Assembly (NCBI GenBank): GCA_963277665.1
Contig: OY728143.1
Location: 533,482,394 to 533,546,393, forward strand
DNA: 64,000 nucleotides
Direction of reading: 5' to 3'
DNA from: Viscum album
Taxonomy: Eukaryota > Streptophyta > Magnoliopsida > Santalales > Viscaceae
The notes beneath the pieces were generated by a model. It had not been told where the DNA came from. It ran no database searches and saw nothing but the letters and a program-made list of their open reading frames with translations. Both the position numbers and the translations under genes were made by a program. How positions within the stretch are numbered: the stretch's first letter is position 1; each line of letters starts with the position of its first letter. Positions 62,960 through 64,000 of the stretch are shown in pieces.

Positions 62960-64000
62960 ATTTCTTACATTGATATTAAATTATTGCGTAATTTGAGTAT
63001 TGTTTTAATGATGTAGGTGTTTTAATAAATATATATTATATAAGGATATTACAGTAGTACTATTTAATTAAAGACTTGAGATTGTGTGGAACCAGGAAAG
63101 GTGACTCCATTGCAGGTTAAATGTTTAGAAAATTGAGAGTAAGTTAAACCATAATATGGTTGTGATACTAAAATAGTGATTTTGGAATAATACATGATTG
63201 ATTTGGATAAAATATATTGGATATTATTGACTACCTTGAAATGAATTAATGATTTTTATATTCCATAATTGTTGGAGTTTACAACATTTTTGGTTAGAAG
63301 GAGTATATCCTATATTCTATGAGGAATAAGGGAGCATGAATGTAATCAATATGGTTTTATGGTAATTCAGGATGTTCCAGTATTTCAAAATAATAAATGA
63401 TGAAGGTCTTCACATGTTATTACGTGGAAAAAAGAACTTATTGTGTTTGCCTTCCCTATAAATTTGTGATTGTGATGTTGGACCGATGTATTTTGGATAA
63501 GTCTAGATTGAGATTATTTTTGGATTTCCATAAAAAGGACAACCCCGAAGTCGGGCGGCAACCCGTCGCATCTGGCAAGGCCGCCAGACATGAACCCGTA
63601 GCAGAAGGGTGGCAAGGGTGTATCACATACCACTAGCCCACGTGAAGACTAGAATTGAATAATTTAGTTTATTTTTGAAAGGTCTGGTAGATGAATTATA
63701 AATTCATTTTTACCCCTATAATAATAGGATAAATATAATATTTATTATGTTCTATTATCTTTTAGAGTGAAAGATGAGTTTGTGGTAGAAAGTAGTTAAA
63801 TGATGGAATTATACTTGTCAATTATATATTTTATCTCTTATTATATGAAGATATTAATTCTTAAACATTATATAAGGGATCTTAAAACTAAAAATCTATT
63901 ACCCTCATACCTTATGTTTTGTTGAACCGATGATATTTTAAATCATCAAAGATTGATGGATTTGTGGCCCTCAATTCTACAATTGTTTGTGACTGATGAC
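62960..64000 (+). other. Continuation of the decayed gypsy interior to the window edge
   Basis: Mostly AT-rich with no long frame. A CG-richer island at about 63540-63645 (frame 63397-63636, ending NPEVGRQPVASGKAARHEPV) stands out; another frame gives RRVARVYHIPLAHVKT. It could be the gag-protease junction, where an ARV(F/Y)-type string often follows the last knuckle, but I cannot confirm it. No reverse transcriptase or integrase is seen before the edge. Confidence 0.3.

Noticed and set aside
1..64000. tRNA, rRNA or host protein-coding genes
   Set aside because: I searched by eye for tRNA arm patterns and for long or spliced non-transposon frames and found none I could support. A tRNAscan and a protein search would be needed to exclude them.

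Overview
This window reads as intergenic DNA from a flowering plant with a large, repeat-dominated nuclear genome. It is very AT-rich and most of it is poor in CG dinucleotides. I find no host gene, tRNA, rRNA or bacterial-type operon. Everything I can identify is a transposable element or its remains: one DNA transposon (CACTA superfamily), several Ty3/gypsy-type LTR retrotransposon pieces on both strands, a LINE-type tail and a faint trace of Ty1/copia coding sequence. The CACTA proteins (TNP2, DUF4218, DUF4216 and Ptta/En/Spm type) and the initiator-Met tRNA primer-binding sites fit an angiosperm. I cannot name the species.

Layout. 1-308 and 10315-about 13610 are one long LTR (LTR-A), split by a CACTA element at 309-10314. 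The CACTA element has matching termini, a 3-bp target duplication (TAA), subterminal TTGCGACGGG repeats at both ends, a promoter, a roughly 2.7-3 kb array of an AT-rich decamer holding a long foldback, then two transposase genes in the same orientation. Both genes carry several nonsense codons. 13620-15123 is a 5'-truncated LINE tail (zinc-finger-like region, then RNase H). 15130-25834 holds two more LTRs of the LTR-A family (R1, R2) around about 1.3 kb that ends in a polypurine tract. 25.8-46.3 kb is strongly decayed AT-rich DNA with almost no readable coding. It does hold three inverted copies of an LTR sub-module (32.1, 33.7 and 37.0 kb) and a possible copia trace near 41.2 kb. 46343-54330 is a complete-looking but pol-less gypsy element on the minus strand (LTR, PBS, about 2.9 kb interior, PPT, LTR). 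54.8-58.0 kb is a plus-strand LTR remnant related to it. 58741-61941 is LTR-B, a paralogue of LTR-A without the CACTA insertion, followed by a degenerate primer-binding site and a gag remnant that runs towards the right edge.

How the parts relate. LTR-B preserves the empty target site of the CACTA insertion, so the insertion can be aligned base by base. The CACTA element is younger than its host LTR. Its two genes encode the usual pair (a TNP2 transposase and a Ptta/En/Spm-type protein), which would act on the subterminal repeats. All the nonsense codons are explainable by single C-to-T or G-to-A transitions, as expected from deamination of methylated cytosine. LTR-A, LTR-B, R1, R2 and the inverted copies share a set of three or four boxes spaced about 175-210 bp apart, which is the best marker for following this retrotransposon family through the decayed middle of the window.
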